From NCBI GenBank assembly GCA_916610825.1, contig OU744447.1:3646146-3710145 (forward strand): a DNA stretch of 64,000 bases. Direction: 5' to 3'. The notes under the pieces were generated by a model. It did no database searches and was not told where the DNA came from. It saw only the letters and a list, made by a program, of their open reading frames with translations. Position numbers and translations under genes: made by a program. Below, in pieces: positions 1 to 11,049 of the stretch (position 1 is the stretch's first letter; every line of letters starts with the position of its first letter). This DNA comes from Haliclystus octoradiatus (taxonomy: Eukaryota > Cnidaria > Staurozoa > Stauromedusae > Haliclystidae).

Positions 1-2814
1 GTGAAACTTGAAACTGAATCAGTTTTATAATAATTAAAACAATACGAAGTACTGAATTATATTGAATTACCAGTATAAATAGGCCAAACAACATATGTTT
101 TGAAATCACAAAGAAACATTGACCTATTTCATGTAGTGGTGATATGAGCAATATGCATATAGCGCGGCACAAACGCTATGAAAACTAAACAGACTTCAGG
201 TCTTTAATTTATTAATGAAACAAAATGCCGTTCATTACTTTTCTTAAAATCGAGATACAAACATTTCACGTTTAAGTAGGCTATTTTGATATATAATTTG
301 TTAGAACACTGAGCAAACAATCTGTTTTGAAATGAACAATATATCGCGGGGCATAAAACAAATTTACTTGCAAGAATTTTCAAAATGACGTTGACGTTGG
401 ACTAATTCGAAAAAATATTCAAAATTTGAAGAGATTATCTGTCTACAGTCTAAAATTACAGAGTTTAGAATCAATCAAGGCATTGCACAGAAGTATTTCT
501 ATAACTTATTGTTTGGATTAAAAATATGAATCATTTGGTTTTGAGCAGGCAGGCTTTTATCTTCAGATTTTGCTTCCATAATTAACGAAGGAATTATAAG
601 CATCGATTAAAATAAAAAATTTCATTTGGTTGACTTGCTATAAGAATAAGACACCGTATGTTAGTAAAGGGTTACCACATACTTGCCATGTTTGTATTCA
701 TATTTACTAAACGAGAAAATGTTGGGAGACACGAGTGATCATTTTCGAGTTTAGTAAATATGAATACAAACATTTGCACGCATGTGGTAACCCTTTTATA
801 AAATAAAACAAATGTCGGAATCTCATTCGACGGCGAATTTTCAATTCATGAATTCACAATTAAAATTCAATTTCAATTCATAAACCATGAGCAAAGAGAA
901 TCCCACAACAAGATAGATATTGTCGAATAAAGAAAGACATATACAAGAACGTCTGTAATATAAGTGGTACAATAGTTCTTTACCAAATTAATGCAGTTAT
1001 TGTTATTTAAATTTTAGGTTTACCTTGAAACAGTGACGTAGCCTATAATTGTCTTTCATTCTGTGTTTTATTTTGCATGTTACACGACCAATAACTCATT
1101 CACCACGCTTTTCAATAAATATAAACATCTTGAGAGCTAAATGTCGTTTTGTAAATCGTAGCCATTATTGAGATATTTATTGGATTTTTATCAAAAAGTT
1201 ATAAATTCTGTATTTTATCACAGATCAAACTTTTTGAAGCTTGCGGTTTTTCCTGGTTTTCGTAGCCATGTTTTACCCTAGGATTTCATGCACGCTCTTT
1301 CGACCAATCAGATCGCAGAAAACCTTAGAAACCCGTGATATTTTAGAATACAGTTTCGAGAATAAAAATAGCGGTGTCTTGTTATTATCGTTGATCAACA
1401 TTTAATAAAGTTACTTCCAGGTATATCAAATTCAACAAAGTTAAATTGGTTTGAGCGTATGACTTGTGATAAATAATAATAATTATAATATTTTCAACGT
1501 TCAAAAATGGCTTTCAACTTTAAAAACAGAAAAGCATAATTCAAAAACATTTTTCAATTGTCAATACAGTTTGGATGAGTGTTACAAACCTTTTGTTACA
1601 AAAATAAAAAGCGAAAAAGGTTGCATGAAATAATCGATCATAGCAAACAATATTTATTAAATACAACTTACCATTTTCCAAATGAGATTCAAATAAAAAC
1701 TATACGAGCGGCATATTTAAATACATAATAGCGGGTTCTCAGAGTTAATACACCAATCAATAATAAGTTAACAACCATATTTTATCGAAGGAGAATGTAA
1801 ACCCGATAAGAATAAAATATAAATTGTCTTTTATTCGAAATAATTCTGACAAAAATGATCATTTCATATCGCGATCAAATGCAAGGTAAAGTAGATTCAT
1901 TTTCTATATAAATAAATCCTTTTCATCAGACATCATAACATGAGCATTTAAATACTACCATCGGCTATGGTATTTTATATCTTTGAAGCTGCACTAAACA
2001 TTCCACTCTATAAATTATCGCGTCCGTTTCAATAAATTCTAAATAAATATGCATATCACGAATCTGGCAAAATGAGTTGTTTTCGTTATACTATCAAAAT
2101 AACTAATTTATTCATAATCATCTTTCCTTTCATTCGACATCTGTAATGTATTATAAATAGCGCGTAGAAAAATTGACAACAAGATGTAACATAAAATCAA
2201 TATTGAATTAGTATAGCCATTTATTATAAAATTTTATTACATTTTAAAAGAATGTTGATGCTATTATTCTGGAAAATTTGATAACAAGAAGCACTATCAG
2301 GCCAATTTTTCAGATCTTTTTTTTACTTATAAAATTTTATTTTCAACGAACTCTTAGTATTTTGATAGACTTCCTTGAAAATCACAGGCATACTTGCTGA
2401 GATTGCAAAGATCTAAAATATATAAGCTCATATACTATCATATCATGATATTTTCAGATTATATTGTATCAAAACTACGGTGTAGATGAGTTATTCTGAA
2501 TATATGATGTAACCATGCATAGATTGTAGAATTAAATTTTCTAAAAAAGAATCATACGATTTATGCAATTTGTTCGATTTGATATGTTTCGTTGAAGCGG
2601 TTTTCAATAATCGAGGGTGCTAACGTGAAATATATTTCCGACAGTACTAATGTGAGCAAGCGCATATTTCTATGAACGGGTGCTAAAAGGGTGCTGATTG
2701 ACAAGGTTGATTAATAAAGATTAATAAAGGTGCTATTAAGGTGTTATATAGGTTTCATTTTTCTGCACCCTTTTCGCACCCTTTTGGCACCCCACATCAG
2801 CACCTTCAGTTCTT
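1..2814. other. AT-rich gene-poor flank
   Basis: No open reading frame with recognisable protein features and no RNA gene was found on either strand. The only structure I can support is the foldback element at 667-796, listed separately. Base composition is uniformly AT-rich with short homopolymer runs, as expected for intergenic or intronic invertebrate DNA. Confidence 0.6.
667..796. mobile_element. Foldback MITE-like element
   Basis: The left arm begins AAGGGTTACCACATACTTGC and continues into TGTTTGTATTCATATTTACT. The reverse complement of the right arm gives AAAAGGGTTACCACATGCGT and the same TGTTTGTATTCATATTTACT. The arms are about 55 bp and enclose only about 20 bp, so the DNA can fold into one long hairpin. 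No coding capacity is present. This structure is typical of a non-autonomous DNA transposon; the superfamily is unknown. Confidence 0.7.
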
Positions 2815-2940
2815 AGAGTATACGGCATTGAGCATTTTCACATTCAGTAGAGACACATAATAATTAGATTTATATATTTATTCATTCATTTAATACAGTA
2901 ATTATAACTCATTTTCTTTTTGATCAATATAGCACTCCAC
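2815..2940. repeat. Dispersed repeat, copy near the glycosyltransferase gene
   Basis: The stretch containing ACGGCATTGAGCATTTTCAC, then a TTCAGT/AGACA segment and an AT-rich ATATTTATTCATT tract, recurs in diverged form at about 13345-13490 (TGGCATTGAGCACTATGACC). Part of the second copy also resembles 21365-21480. The present copy ends within 100 bp of the start of the 3020-3991 gene, so it may form part of its 5' region. Whether it has a regulatory role is unknown. Confidence 0.45.
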
Positions 2941-3019
2941 GGGATAATCATCAAACATGTGTCTCCGAGAATAGAAGTATATTAGAAACATCTTAACAAA
3001 CGAAACTCAATCAAATATA

Positions 3020-3991
3020 ATGGATGCTGTTACCATTCTACGCATCATACTATTTATGATAATTACCTGCATGATACTTTTAACGCTATCCCACATGAAA
3101 ACCATAAATAATATATCAAACATAGGAAACAGTTATATCCGGGATTATACCAAAACCAACTTTTATCTTCATATTGTAAATAAAGGTGCAGATGATCATC
3201 AGCGATGCAATTCTAAGATGGAGGCTCATTTTGAAAATGTTAACGTTATCTCAGTATCATTGTTTGGCGATTTAAAAGTCTATGTGCCGACAGTCAGTAA
3301 GTTAGCTTCAGAAATGTTATCATTCTCTTTATATAAAACTTGGCGATTGAGAGTTTATCACGATGAAACTGTAAAAGAGAATATCATACAGCCAATCATT
3401 GCCTCTTATTCAAATGTTGAATTTTGTAATGTTGAATATTTGCCTGTTTATGGTAATATCAGCGAATTGCATCATTCCATGTGGAGATTTCTGCCTATCG
3501 GAGATCCAGGTGTAGATGTGTTTGGAAGCCGTGATCTTGATTCAACGATAATGCAACGTGAAGTAGCTGCTGTAGAGGAGTGGTTACAATCAAGTCGAAC
3601 TGCTCACATAATGAGAGACAACCCTGCCCATGGTGATGGTGGAGTGATTCTAGCAGGGATGTGGGGCTTCAAGAATTATAATAACCGACTTTTGGCAGCA
3701 AAAATTGAAAAAGCGATAATAGATCACGGTAAAAACAAGGCATTGGACATTTTCTGGGGAGATCAACAGCTTCTTAAAAAGGAAGTGTGGCCATTAATAA
3801 AATACGATTCCATGGTGCACGATAGCTATACGTGCGGTGGAAAGCCAGGCATCAATCCATTCCCTACTCAGCGCATTAATGGCTCCTGGATTGGATGTAA
3901 ATCATGGCACAAGAAATGCCGTGATATAATAAAAAAGGAATGCCCTGTAGCCTGTCGACCAAAACAACATCTGGATTGGAAGTTTTGCTAA
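3020..3991 (+). CDS. Type II membrane glycosyltransferase-like protein, intronless
   Basis: A 323-aa single-exon protein. A hydrophobic segment at residues about 9-24 follows a short N-terminus, which indicates a type II signal anchor and a Golgi or ER lumenal domain. The lumenal part has three N-glycosylation sequons (about 31, 146, 287) and a Cys-rich C-terminus. A DxD-like GSRDLDS lies at residues 169-175, followed by REVAAVEEW (180-188), a MRDNPAH motif (198-204) and LAGMWG (211-216). In DxD glycosyltransferases the acidic pair binds metal and nucleotide sugar. I associate this motif order with uncharacterised glycosyltransferase-like proteins of invertebrates and algae, but from memory and without a search. 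The start is the only methionine upstream of the anchor. Donor and acceptor sugars are unknown. The lack of introns could mean retrocopying or simply a single-exon family. Confidence 0.75.
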   Translation: MDAVTILRIILFMIITCMILLTLSHMKTINNISNIGNSYIRDYTKTNFYLHIVNKGADDHQRCNSKMEAHFENVNVISVSLFGDLKVYVPTVSKLASEMLSFSLYKTWRLRVYHDETVKENIIQPIIASYSNVEFCNVEYLPVYGNISELHHSMWRFLPIGDPGVDVFGSRDLDSTIMQREVAAVEEWLQSSRTAHIMRDNPAHGDGGVILAGMWGFKNYNNRLLAAKIEKAIIDHGKNKALDIFWGDQQLLKKEVWPLIKYDSMVHDSYTCGGKPGINPFPTQRINGSWIGCKSWHKKCRDIIKKECPVACRPKQHLDWKFC

Positions 3992-5060
3992 CGTAAGGGA
4001 CAATTAGCCCAGAAATTAGCATTTGTATAGATTGTAATAATTGTGTTTAATTGAGGTACTTAATTTTCACTTAAGTATACTGAATAGCGACAAGTAAAAC
4101 ACACGATTATCTGAATGGTTTCGATTTATTCTTAAATGATCGTCAGGTAAGTGAAAGAGAGATAAAATAGGTTTACAAATGAAACCGTTGCAGTTTATCG
4201 TGGATTTTATTTGTAACGACTCAGTATCATATTTGAATTAAGGATATTAATCATATCTAAGACTTTTTTAATTGGAGACTTCAATATTATCAATGCGAAA
4301 TTTCCTTTATGTACTTCAGTACTCATTTATAAATAAAAATCACCATGAATACAATATCAAATCGTTTGAAATAATGCAAGCCGTGTGTAGGAGATAGTAT
4401 ATTATATTCATTAGGTGAACATTAATTATAATCACCAATAGCTATTTGTTATAGTAGACTATATACCATTATTATTATTATAGACAATTGTTAGCTAGAT
4501 TCTCATATTTCGTATTTCGGCATTTATTCAAAATATTGCTATATTGTGTGTCAGTAGCTAAATGTGCCCATTCGATTTTGTATTTTATGTTTTGGTCGTT
4601 CAAGCCCTATGTGTTCTTTGAAAGTTGCGTATTTACAGTATGCTCTCTATGCCTGAAAGACGATTTATGTTGTTTGTATCGAATATCCCTTCAGTCAGCG
4701 CGATGTAGTATTTTCATCATTGTCTTCTATTGTGACTTTGCCTTGTGAACGACATGAGATAATAATTAAACTTAATAATAATTAACTCAATCTTGCAGTC
4801 CGTAGATCTGCTAGACAGTAATAGAAAAACGCAACATCCCTCAGTTGAGTGTATTGAATACTTATTTTATAAGATAGTAATTTAATTTACAAGACTGCTC
4901 CAAATTTATCATCTAGCGCAATGTTTATAATTTGAATGCATTTTCATTTTTGCTTTGGTTAATTGTTGTAACAAGTATTTCCTCCATGTTTTGTCTTATT
5001 TTATTCATTTAACCCTGCTATACATTTTCCAGCCCTTGTGGGAGGCGGGTGTAAGAAGTG
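3992..5060. other. Intergenic region between the glycosyltransferase and the duplicated block
   Basis: I see no supported gene. If the PAN paralogue at 5396-7678 resembled its sister, its lectin exon would be expected near 4.4-4.7 kb on the minus strand. Reading that strand, I found no tryptophan/IDLG-type lectin motif and no matching splice sites. The repeat at 4066-4215 is listed separately. Confidence 0.5.
4066..4215 (-). repeat. Dispersed repeat with hammerhead-like core, copy 1
   Basis: This segment aligns with 25488-25610: both contain ACACACG, TCGTCA and GAGTAAAAGAGAGA-like blocks in the same order. On the minus strand, positions 4146-4117 read CTGACGA, then a short possible stem, then ATCGAAACC. 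This resembles the conserved CUGANGA and GAAA parts of a hammerhead ribozyme core. I could not identify a convincing stem I or cleavage site, so ribozyme activity is not claimed. Confidence 0.45.
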
Positions 5061-5395
5061 CTTTTGATAAAATTAATTATTCTTCAAATTGTAAAGGTTA
5101 CTGTCCTATATGATTAGGTTATAAAATAAATGGGATATCAGTGTCTTGAAATTGGTTGTAGAACCACTTTTGAGAAGTATTCTCCGTGCATATCGATCGA
5201 AATTTTTGAGAAATGCCCGAGACCCCCTTCAAGTGAAGCTTTCCCCTGCACTAAGCTGCTATCAGCGTCCCTGCTACTATAAAATTCTTCCAAATAACGA
5301 ATTACTCTGCACATTGCAAGGACGGCGATGCGAGTTCACCTAATTGCTAGAAAATGAATGAGAAGTGTAGAATTCATCATATTATCATCACCTAC

Positions 5396-7678
5396 CTGCA
5401 GGCTGAAGAGATAAAGGATATTTCATCTATAAAATAATTGAATGAATTACAGTTGTTAATATCGTTTCATAGTTTGTAAGAATAGACCTGCAGTGCCACC
5501 TTACGAAACTAAACTAGTTCGTGATATTCGAGAGGCAGCTGTTGATGCAGCATTTGCAGGGTGAATTGCTCATCTTATGTAAGACGCTATGTTATGCTAA
5601 TGCATATAAATGAAGCCAATATCTTCACAATATTTGATAAAATATCGCATCAATGTTGTCAAAATGCTTTTCTGGGGGGTGGCCAAATGAAGCCTGCATT
5701 TTCACAACAACGAAGAGAACAATAGAATGTTGGCCAATTTTTGATCATCTTCAAAGTGCTTAACTTCGTCTTTTGATCATCTGTTGCAATTTGTTGGCTG
5801 GGATGGTCAAATGAAGCCAACACTTTGCCAGCATTTGATAAAAATTTCACTCAATGTTGTGAAAATGCTGTCAAAATGTTGGCTTGGGTTGGCAAATGAA
5901 GCCAGCATTTTCACAACATCGATCTTGTGAAAAAGCTCGCCAAATGTTGGCTTTATGTGGCCGGGGCTTAACTATAGACTAAAATAAACTTCCCTTTTCA
6001 CCGGTGCATTGTAGAATTTCTCTATTGCATAAATCTCATTGATTCTATATCTAAATGAGCTTGCTGATAATATTTGCTCGTATTTAATATCAACTATCCG
6101 CATAACGGTAATACTATCAGAGAAGTAGCTAACTATAGAGAACATGATAAGATAAAAAAATAGTTCACACTTTCCATGAACTATTTGGTTAAGAAAATTA
6201 ATTAGCCCCGATCTGTGAATGGTTGGTACGCTTTTTAGGAACATTTGTTAAAGTTGCTGGTTTTTCTATTAAAAAATGAAAAAATTACGTAAATATATAG
6301 CCTTCAATTTCAATCTAATTAAAACAATGAATATAACATAAAATTACATACCATTGGTGTAGGTTTATACACGGACGTATACAACTATAACTACACATAA
6401 AAAATGTCTCCTTTCAATCTTTAAAACAATTTCAATTCGCTAGCGTCTTCAGTTCCCTGTACGACTGTTGCCTCTTCTAGACTGTCTAATAATTATTTGT
6501 ACGTGCTTAATATTGCACGCAGAAAGTCACTAAAATACGTCAATTAAATATAGATTGTCTCACAAACACGATTATCTATGGAGGCTATAATAAACTAACA
6601 ATGATACATAGTTAAATACAAATAACTACTACATGTACCAACGGTAAATTTAACTACACATAATCCTAATATAAACTAAATCAATTATATTCATGAAATT
6701 TGTCGGTAACAGGTGTGATGTCGTGAGATAGCTTCATAGGCTTTAACCAATCAGATTGCAAGAGTTGTTCCTAGCAAAACCTTAGCATGTTTCAAAGATA
6801 AATATTTAATGAAAAAATAAACAATATTCCGCCAATCGTTTTGCCTCTAGATGTTGGATGTTGGACCTATGATGTTTGCCAAACGACACGGTGAAATTCT
6901 CTTGTGTTAAATCATATCGTTCCTTTTTGGTTTCAGAAGGTGAGACATGAGAATCTCCAAATGCCATGTTTAAGGTCAAATTTGACAGGGAAAGAGAGCG
7001 AAAAACACAACAGTAACATTTATGAATACAGAAAGCTGTATCAAAATCCGCTAGATCTTTAAAGGCGATATATACATTTTATTTTAAAAGAATACCATAG
7101 GAGAATATATTTCTTCAAATTACAAAAGCTGTATTTGATAAGAAAATCGTCGCCGTTATAATGATGCATGCAATATTTTATCAATAGTTGAGCTTAAAAA
7201 TTGCTGTTAATTTATTATTGATTTGCCTGATGACATACCCCTGTATGAATCCCACATTAAACATACTGAAATACGGACACACATTACTCTAATGGATTTT
7301 AAGATTTTCCAATATATATGTATGTATACAATTTCCAAGGGTTTGAACCAATGTACTGGGTATCATTGCTGATTTACTTACTAGTGAAAATGAATTGTCC
7401 GTTTGATAAAATCTGGGATAATCATTGGTAGTTCTTGACGTAAAATCTTTATAAAATTGAGGTCGTTGAGTGAAACTCACTTCAAACAGCATACAGATTA
7501 GATACGTAAAAGCCGTCAGATCAATTGATATCATATTGCAGCATGTCTCTTTATTGCAAAGTTGTGCACACTCATACAAATGACTTACATTTGCTGATTT
7601 GATATGATTTCCATAATATTCTGGATTTACGACAGGATTTATGATTGCAAGAGAATATTTTGCTTCGTCTTCAGTCAT
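5396..7678 (-). pseudogene. PAN-domain gene, copy 1 (partial tandem paralogue)
   Basis: Exon 1 (7678-7382, 99 codons) starts at ATG 7678 and ends at the donor TTA|GTAAGT. It encodes a PAN/Apple-like segment with the cysteine pattern CAQLCNKETCCN and a second CMLFEV cysteine. A 31-nt exon (5426-5396), between TTATAG and CAG|GTAGGT, starts in phase 0 and ends in phase 1, the same as in copy 2. I see no signal peptide. PAN domains normally bind protein or carbohydrate. The lectin exon found in copy 2 is not recognisable before the next gene, so this copy is probably truncated, or its remaining exons have diverged beyond recognition. Exon 1 itself is intact, so expression of a short product cannot be excluded. 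Confidence 0.55.
5590..5965. repeat. Diverged inverted and tandem repeat cluster
   Basis: The phrases AAATGAAGCCAGCATTTTCA and TGTTGTGAAAATGCTG, with their reverse complements, recur four to five times in this stretch at irregular spacing. This makes a set of overlapping imperfect hairpins. It lies inside the intron of the copy 1 PAN gene and has no counterpart in copy 2. It is probably a decayed foldback element. Confidence 0.5.
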
Positions 7679-7716
7679 GATTTTCAATGAAATTACTTGC
7701 ATATATATGCTTTTCT

Positions 7717-7727
7717 CTTATATAAAA
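7717..7727 (-). promoter_or_regulatory. TATA-box-like element upstream of PAN copy 1
   Basis: The minus strand reads TTTTATATAAG about 40 bp upstream of the ATG at 7678. At the usual 25-30 bp spacing, transcription would begin near 7690, giving a very short 5' UTR and supporting ATG 7678 over the in-frame ATG at 7702. Copy 2 has only a weaker ATATATAC at the matching place. Confidence 0.4.
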
Positions 7728-8053
7728 GTTTCATACGACACTCTGATCCCAGCAGTTCAATTCTCGTAGTACATTATTTGTGTCCTGACTGAGTTTATAT
7801 ATAGCAGCAATAAGCATAGTTGCTATAGTGATGGAATACAACATGGGTGAGAAGCTGCTTCTCGTTTATTCGAATTCATTAACGCGAACGGGAAAATAGT
7901 AACAAATGCGAACGGGAACAATTTTCCAGCCGTGCCGCTACTAGCAAACAACAAAACAAGCGCCGCGAATGAATATTGCGTTCCTATATGCTATTGTTAG
8001 CTCGCAATAATATTATATATAATAAATTATATTTGAATAACGACATACATGTA

Positions 8054-8240
8054 CAGTGTAACAAGCTTAAGTGCAAGTCAAAATTGCCAACGATTTTCAT
8101 TGCATTTATCCGAATTTGCGGTTATCCGAAATTGTTTACCACAGGACTTTGACCAGAAAATTGTTTAACGGGTTTCAAAGCCAGGTTGCAGATAAGCGGG
8201 AATTTCACTTATCCGAATTGCACATAAGCGGGTTACACTG
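8054..8240. mobile_element. pogo/Tigger-like MITE
   Basis: A 187-bp element bounded by TA on both sides (8052-8053 and 8241-8242). The left end reads CAGTGTAACAAGCTTAAGTG and the reverse complement of the right end reads CAGTGTAACCCGCTTATGTG. Internal ATCCGAATT and TAAGCGGG phrases repeat. The CAGT start, the TA target and the internal TTATCCG phrases are features of pogo/Tigger relatives within Tc1/mariner. There is no transposase, so it is non-autonomous. Confidence 0.8.
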
Positions 8241-9100
8241 TATCAATCTCTTCAACCAACATAACACCTTTAGCCTGCTGCTATGACAATCTCCAGGCTC
8301 CATTTTCTCCATTTTCTATTGTTTAACCACTATGATCGTGGTTGATCAGAATGTTTTATTGGAATAATCTTTAATTGACTGATACATGCATTTTCAAGCT
8401 GTACGTCTTCCTCAAAAGTGTTAATCAGTGTAATGATTATGAAGTATCAAAAACATTTTTACGCCCTTTTGGCACCTATATATATGTATATTCTCGTTCG
8501 TCATACCTCTTTTTAAAGGAGCATTATCAACTGGTGACAATTGATTTGAAAACAATTTATATATTTCAAAATCTCCAGCATTTCAAACATCAGTAGCAAC
8601 ATCACGAAATCAGTTTCGAGTATTCATAGCAATGAAATCTGGAATGCAGTAAAAAACTAACATCTGATCAACGGCTTTCATTTTTGTATCTCAATTACAC
8701 TGACATTACTGTGTGGTTTCTGAGTGTTTGGATATCATAATTTTCTACAAAATTGATTACTACTTTATTTTATTACTGACAGATAGAAAATATTGTAGAA
8801 AATTTTTAGGCTTGTTGGCATTGAATGATGTTTGAAGGCTTCAAGGAATCCCTAATTGACCACATCTTAATTTTTAATTCATATTGTTTTGCTTGCTTTT
8901 AACGAGATTTGCTACAATAATAAAAATGGAGTTTCAAAATTCACACCTCGAATATCATCAACTCACTAAATTAATAATATGACTACATAAAAACTACAAT
9001 ATCCAATTTGAAAAAAAATTCATACAAAAATAAAAAATTTAAATAGTCACATCATCAATACATTTTCCGATGAAATTACCTCACTGGAAAACTTGGGTTG

Positions 9101-9764
9101 ATTTCATTTCATTTCATTTCATTTCATTTCATTTCATTTCATTTCATTTCATTTCATTTCATTTCATTTCATTTCATTTCATTTCATTTCATTTCATTTC
9201 ATTTCATTTCATTTCATTTCATTTCATTTCATTTCATTTCATTTCATTTCATTTCATTTCATTTCATTTCATTTCATTTCATTTCATTTCATTTCATTTC
9301 ATTTCATTTCATTTCATTTCATTTCATTTCATTTCATTTCATTTCATTTCATTTCATTTCATTTCATTTCATTTCATTTCATTTCATTTCATTTCATTTC
9401 ATTTCATTTCATTTCATTTCATTTCATTTCATTTCATTTCATTTCATTTCATTTCATTTCATTTCATTTCATTTCATTTCATTTCATTTCATTTCATTTC
9501 ATTTCATTTCATTTCATTTCATTTCATTTCATTTCATTTCATTTCATTTCATTTCATTTCATTTCATTTCATTTCATTTCATTTCATTTCATTTCATTTC
9601 ATTTCATTTCATTTCATTTCATTTCATTTCATTTCATTTCATTTCATTTCATTTCATTTCATTTCATTTCATTTCATTTCATTTCATTTCATTTCATTTC
9701 ATTTCATTTCATTTCATTTCATTTCATTTCATTTCATTTCATTTCATTTCATTTCATTTCATTT
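9101..9764. repeat. (ATTTC)n pentanucleotide microsatellite, about 132 perfect units
   Basis: 660 bp of uninterrupted ATTTC, read as GAAAT on the minus strand. Because 5 is coprime to 3 and no phase creates a stop, the plus strand is open in all frames and gives apparent repetitive F-H-F-I-S proteins, which should not be annotated as genes. The right side passes through ATTTTTATATTTTTATATCA into the duplicated unit at 9778. Read on the minus strand, the array follows directly on that unit, as the simple-repeat tail of a non-LTR element would. Confidence 0.97.
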
Positions 9765-9777
9765 TTATATTTTTATA

Positions 9778-10123
9778 TCAATATGTTACAGCATAGAAAA
9801 GAAGGACAAAGCAAGATCCTTTAGGAAACTCTCAATTTTTAGGAATTTAATTTGCGATCGTCAGATCATTTCTTCATGAACAATAAGATCTGCAAGTTTA
9901 CAAGCTATGTATATGCTCTGTTTTATCCAACATTGATTACTATATACATTTCAATATGTTACAGCATAGAAAAGAATGACAAAGCAAGAACCTTTAGGAA
10001 ACTCTCAATTTTTAGGAATTTAATTTGCGATCGTCAGATCATCTCTTCATGAACAATAAGATCTGCAAGTTTACAAGCTATGTATATGCTCTGTTTTATC
10101 CAACATTGATTACTATATACATT
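9778..10123. repeat. 173-bp direct tandem duplication
   Basis: The unit starting TCAATATGTTACAGCATAGA at 9778 recurs at 9951 with only a few substitutions, through GCGATCGTCAGATCAT and TCTGCAAGTTTACAAGCTAT to CTATATACATTT. No coding content is evident. The unit directly abuts the (ATTTC)n array. Confidence 0.9.
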
Positions 10124-10549
10124 TGCATTTGCTTGTGTACGCAGTGAGGCGTGTAAATATTTCTTATCATAAATTCATGTTTACATCAATTCTGTTGTTG
10201 CTGTGTATAAGAGTGCATCATGCATCGCATCATGAATATGAATTCATAAAACAGTTAAATTATTAATCAGTTGAGTTTTGCGCTATTAATATCCGTAAAT
10301 GATAAGCTCCTGGATGATCAAAGCTTCACCAGTTGCTATAGCTACAAAATAGCGTCCGTGTGCTGGTTTTCCACAATCAAGAGGTTGAATGTTATCAGAA
10401 CTTGTTACATTTTGAACGCATCTACAATGTAACAAAAGTTACAATAGATATAAATTAATAAAATACTAGCAATGAGTTTTCTTTGTTGCCGAGGATAATT
10501 CGGTCTGGTTTTGTTTAACAGTAAATATAAATTATCGAGACAGTGTATT

Positions 10550-11015
10550 GTTAGCTTTACAAAACAGCACATTTTAAAGCCCTGGGCAAACGACGGCAAC
10601 TTTTGTGCAACAAATATGTTTTTGTCTGATGTGTGTTTTTCGTGTTCTGAAGCAGTCTTATCAAGAGCGGCTAAACGGACCAGACTTTCACAAGACTTTT
10701 CTAGAAAAACTCAGACTGAGATTAAAAAGAAGCCATAAAATGACCACAACATCGAAAGAGTTCGATACATTTTGAACGGAATGGTTCGAAAAGGATAACG
10801 AGGACGTTCGATAACAAAATTCCTCGGAAAGACTTGGAAAATGTTTGATGGCCATCAAACACGATGAGACAAATAAAATACACGATGCAACATGTCAGAC
10901 AAAATCGAAAGAGTGGCTAGACGGCAAGGATTTTCGAAGGATTTAAAAGTCGCGCAAATGTTGTCGTCGTTTTCCCAGGGCTTGAGAGCACAAAACAGAT
11001 ACAACAATCCATACA
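10550..11015. mobile_element. Inverted-repeat element with mirrored coding-like arms
   Basis: The left arm (10552-10615) contains AAGCCCTGGGCAAACGACGG. The reverse complement of the right arm (about 10945-11010) gives AAGCCCTGGGAAAACGACGA. Both arms read outward as the peptide LKPWxNDxNxCAT, one per strand. A short palindrome, TTTGATGGCCATCAAA, lies near 10845. I interpret it as a foldback transposon whose arms derive from one ancestral, possibly coding, segment. Confidence 0.55.
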
Positions 11016-11049
11016 TATATGATATTCTCAACATCATGATTTCCAAACT

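Larger units (their letters stand above)
5060..8700. repeat. Segmental duplication, copy 1
   Basis: Blocks aligning collinearly with 17560-23290 are: 5060-5500 with 17570-17990 (mini-exon and flanks); 7225-7700 with 21290-21870 (intron end and PAN exon); 7740-7860 with 21920-22035 (upstream region); and 8275-8480 with 23025-23260. Between the blocks each copy has its own insertions. Identity is clearly below that of a recent duplication, with many small indels, while splice sites and the exon frame are kept. Confidence 0.75.

Noticed and set aside
4488..4748. Plus-strand 86-residue frame rich in Phe and Cys as a small secreted protein
   Set aside because: It starts at TTG rather than ATG, has no splice context and no family resemblance; AT-rich sequence readily gives such frames.
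9070..9879. Long plus-strand proteins of repeated F-H-F-I-S
   Set aside because: They are translations of the perfect (ATTTC)n array, which has no stop in any phase; there is no start context, domain or splice support.
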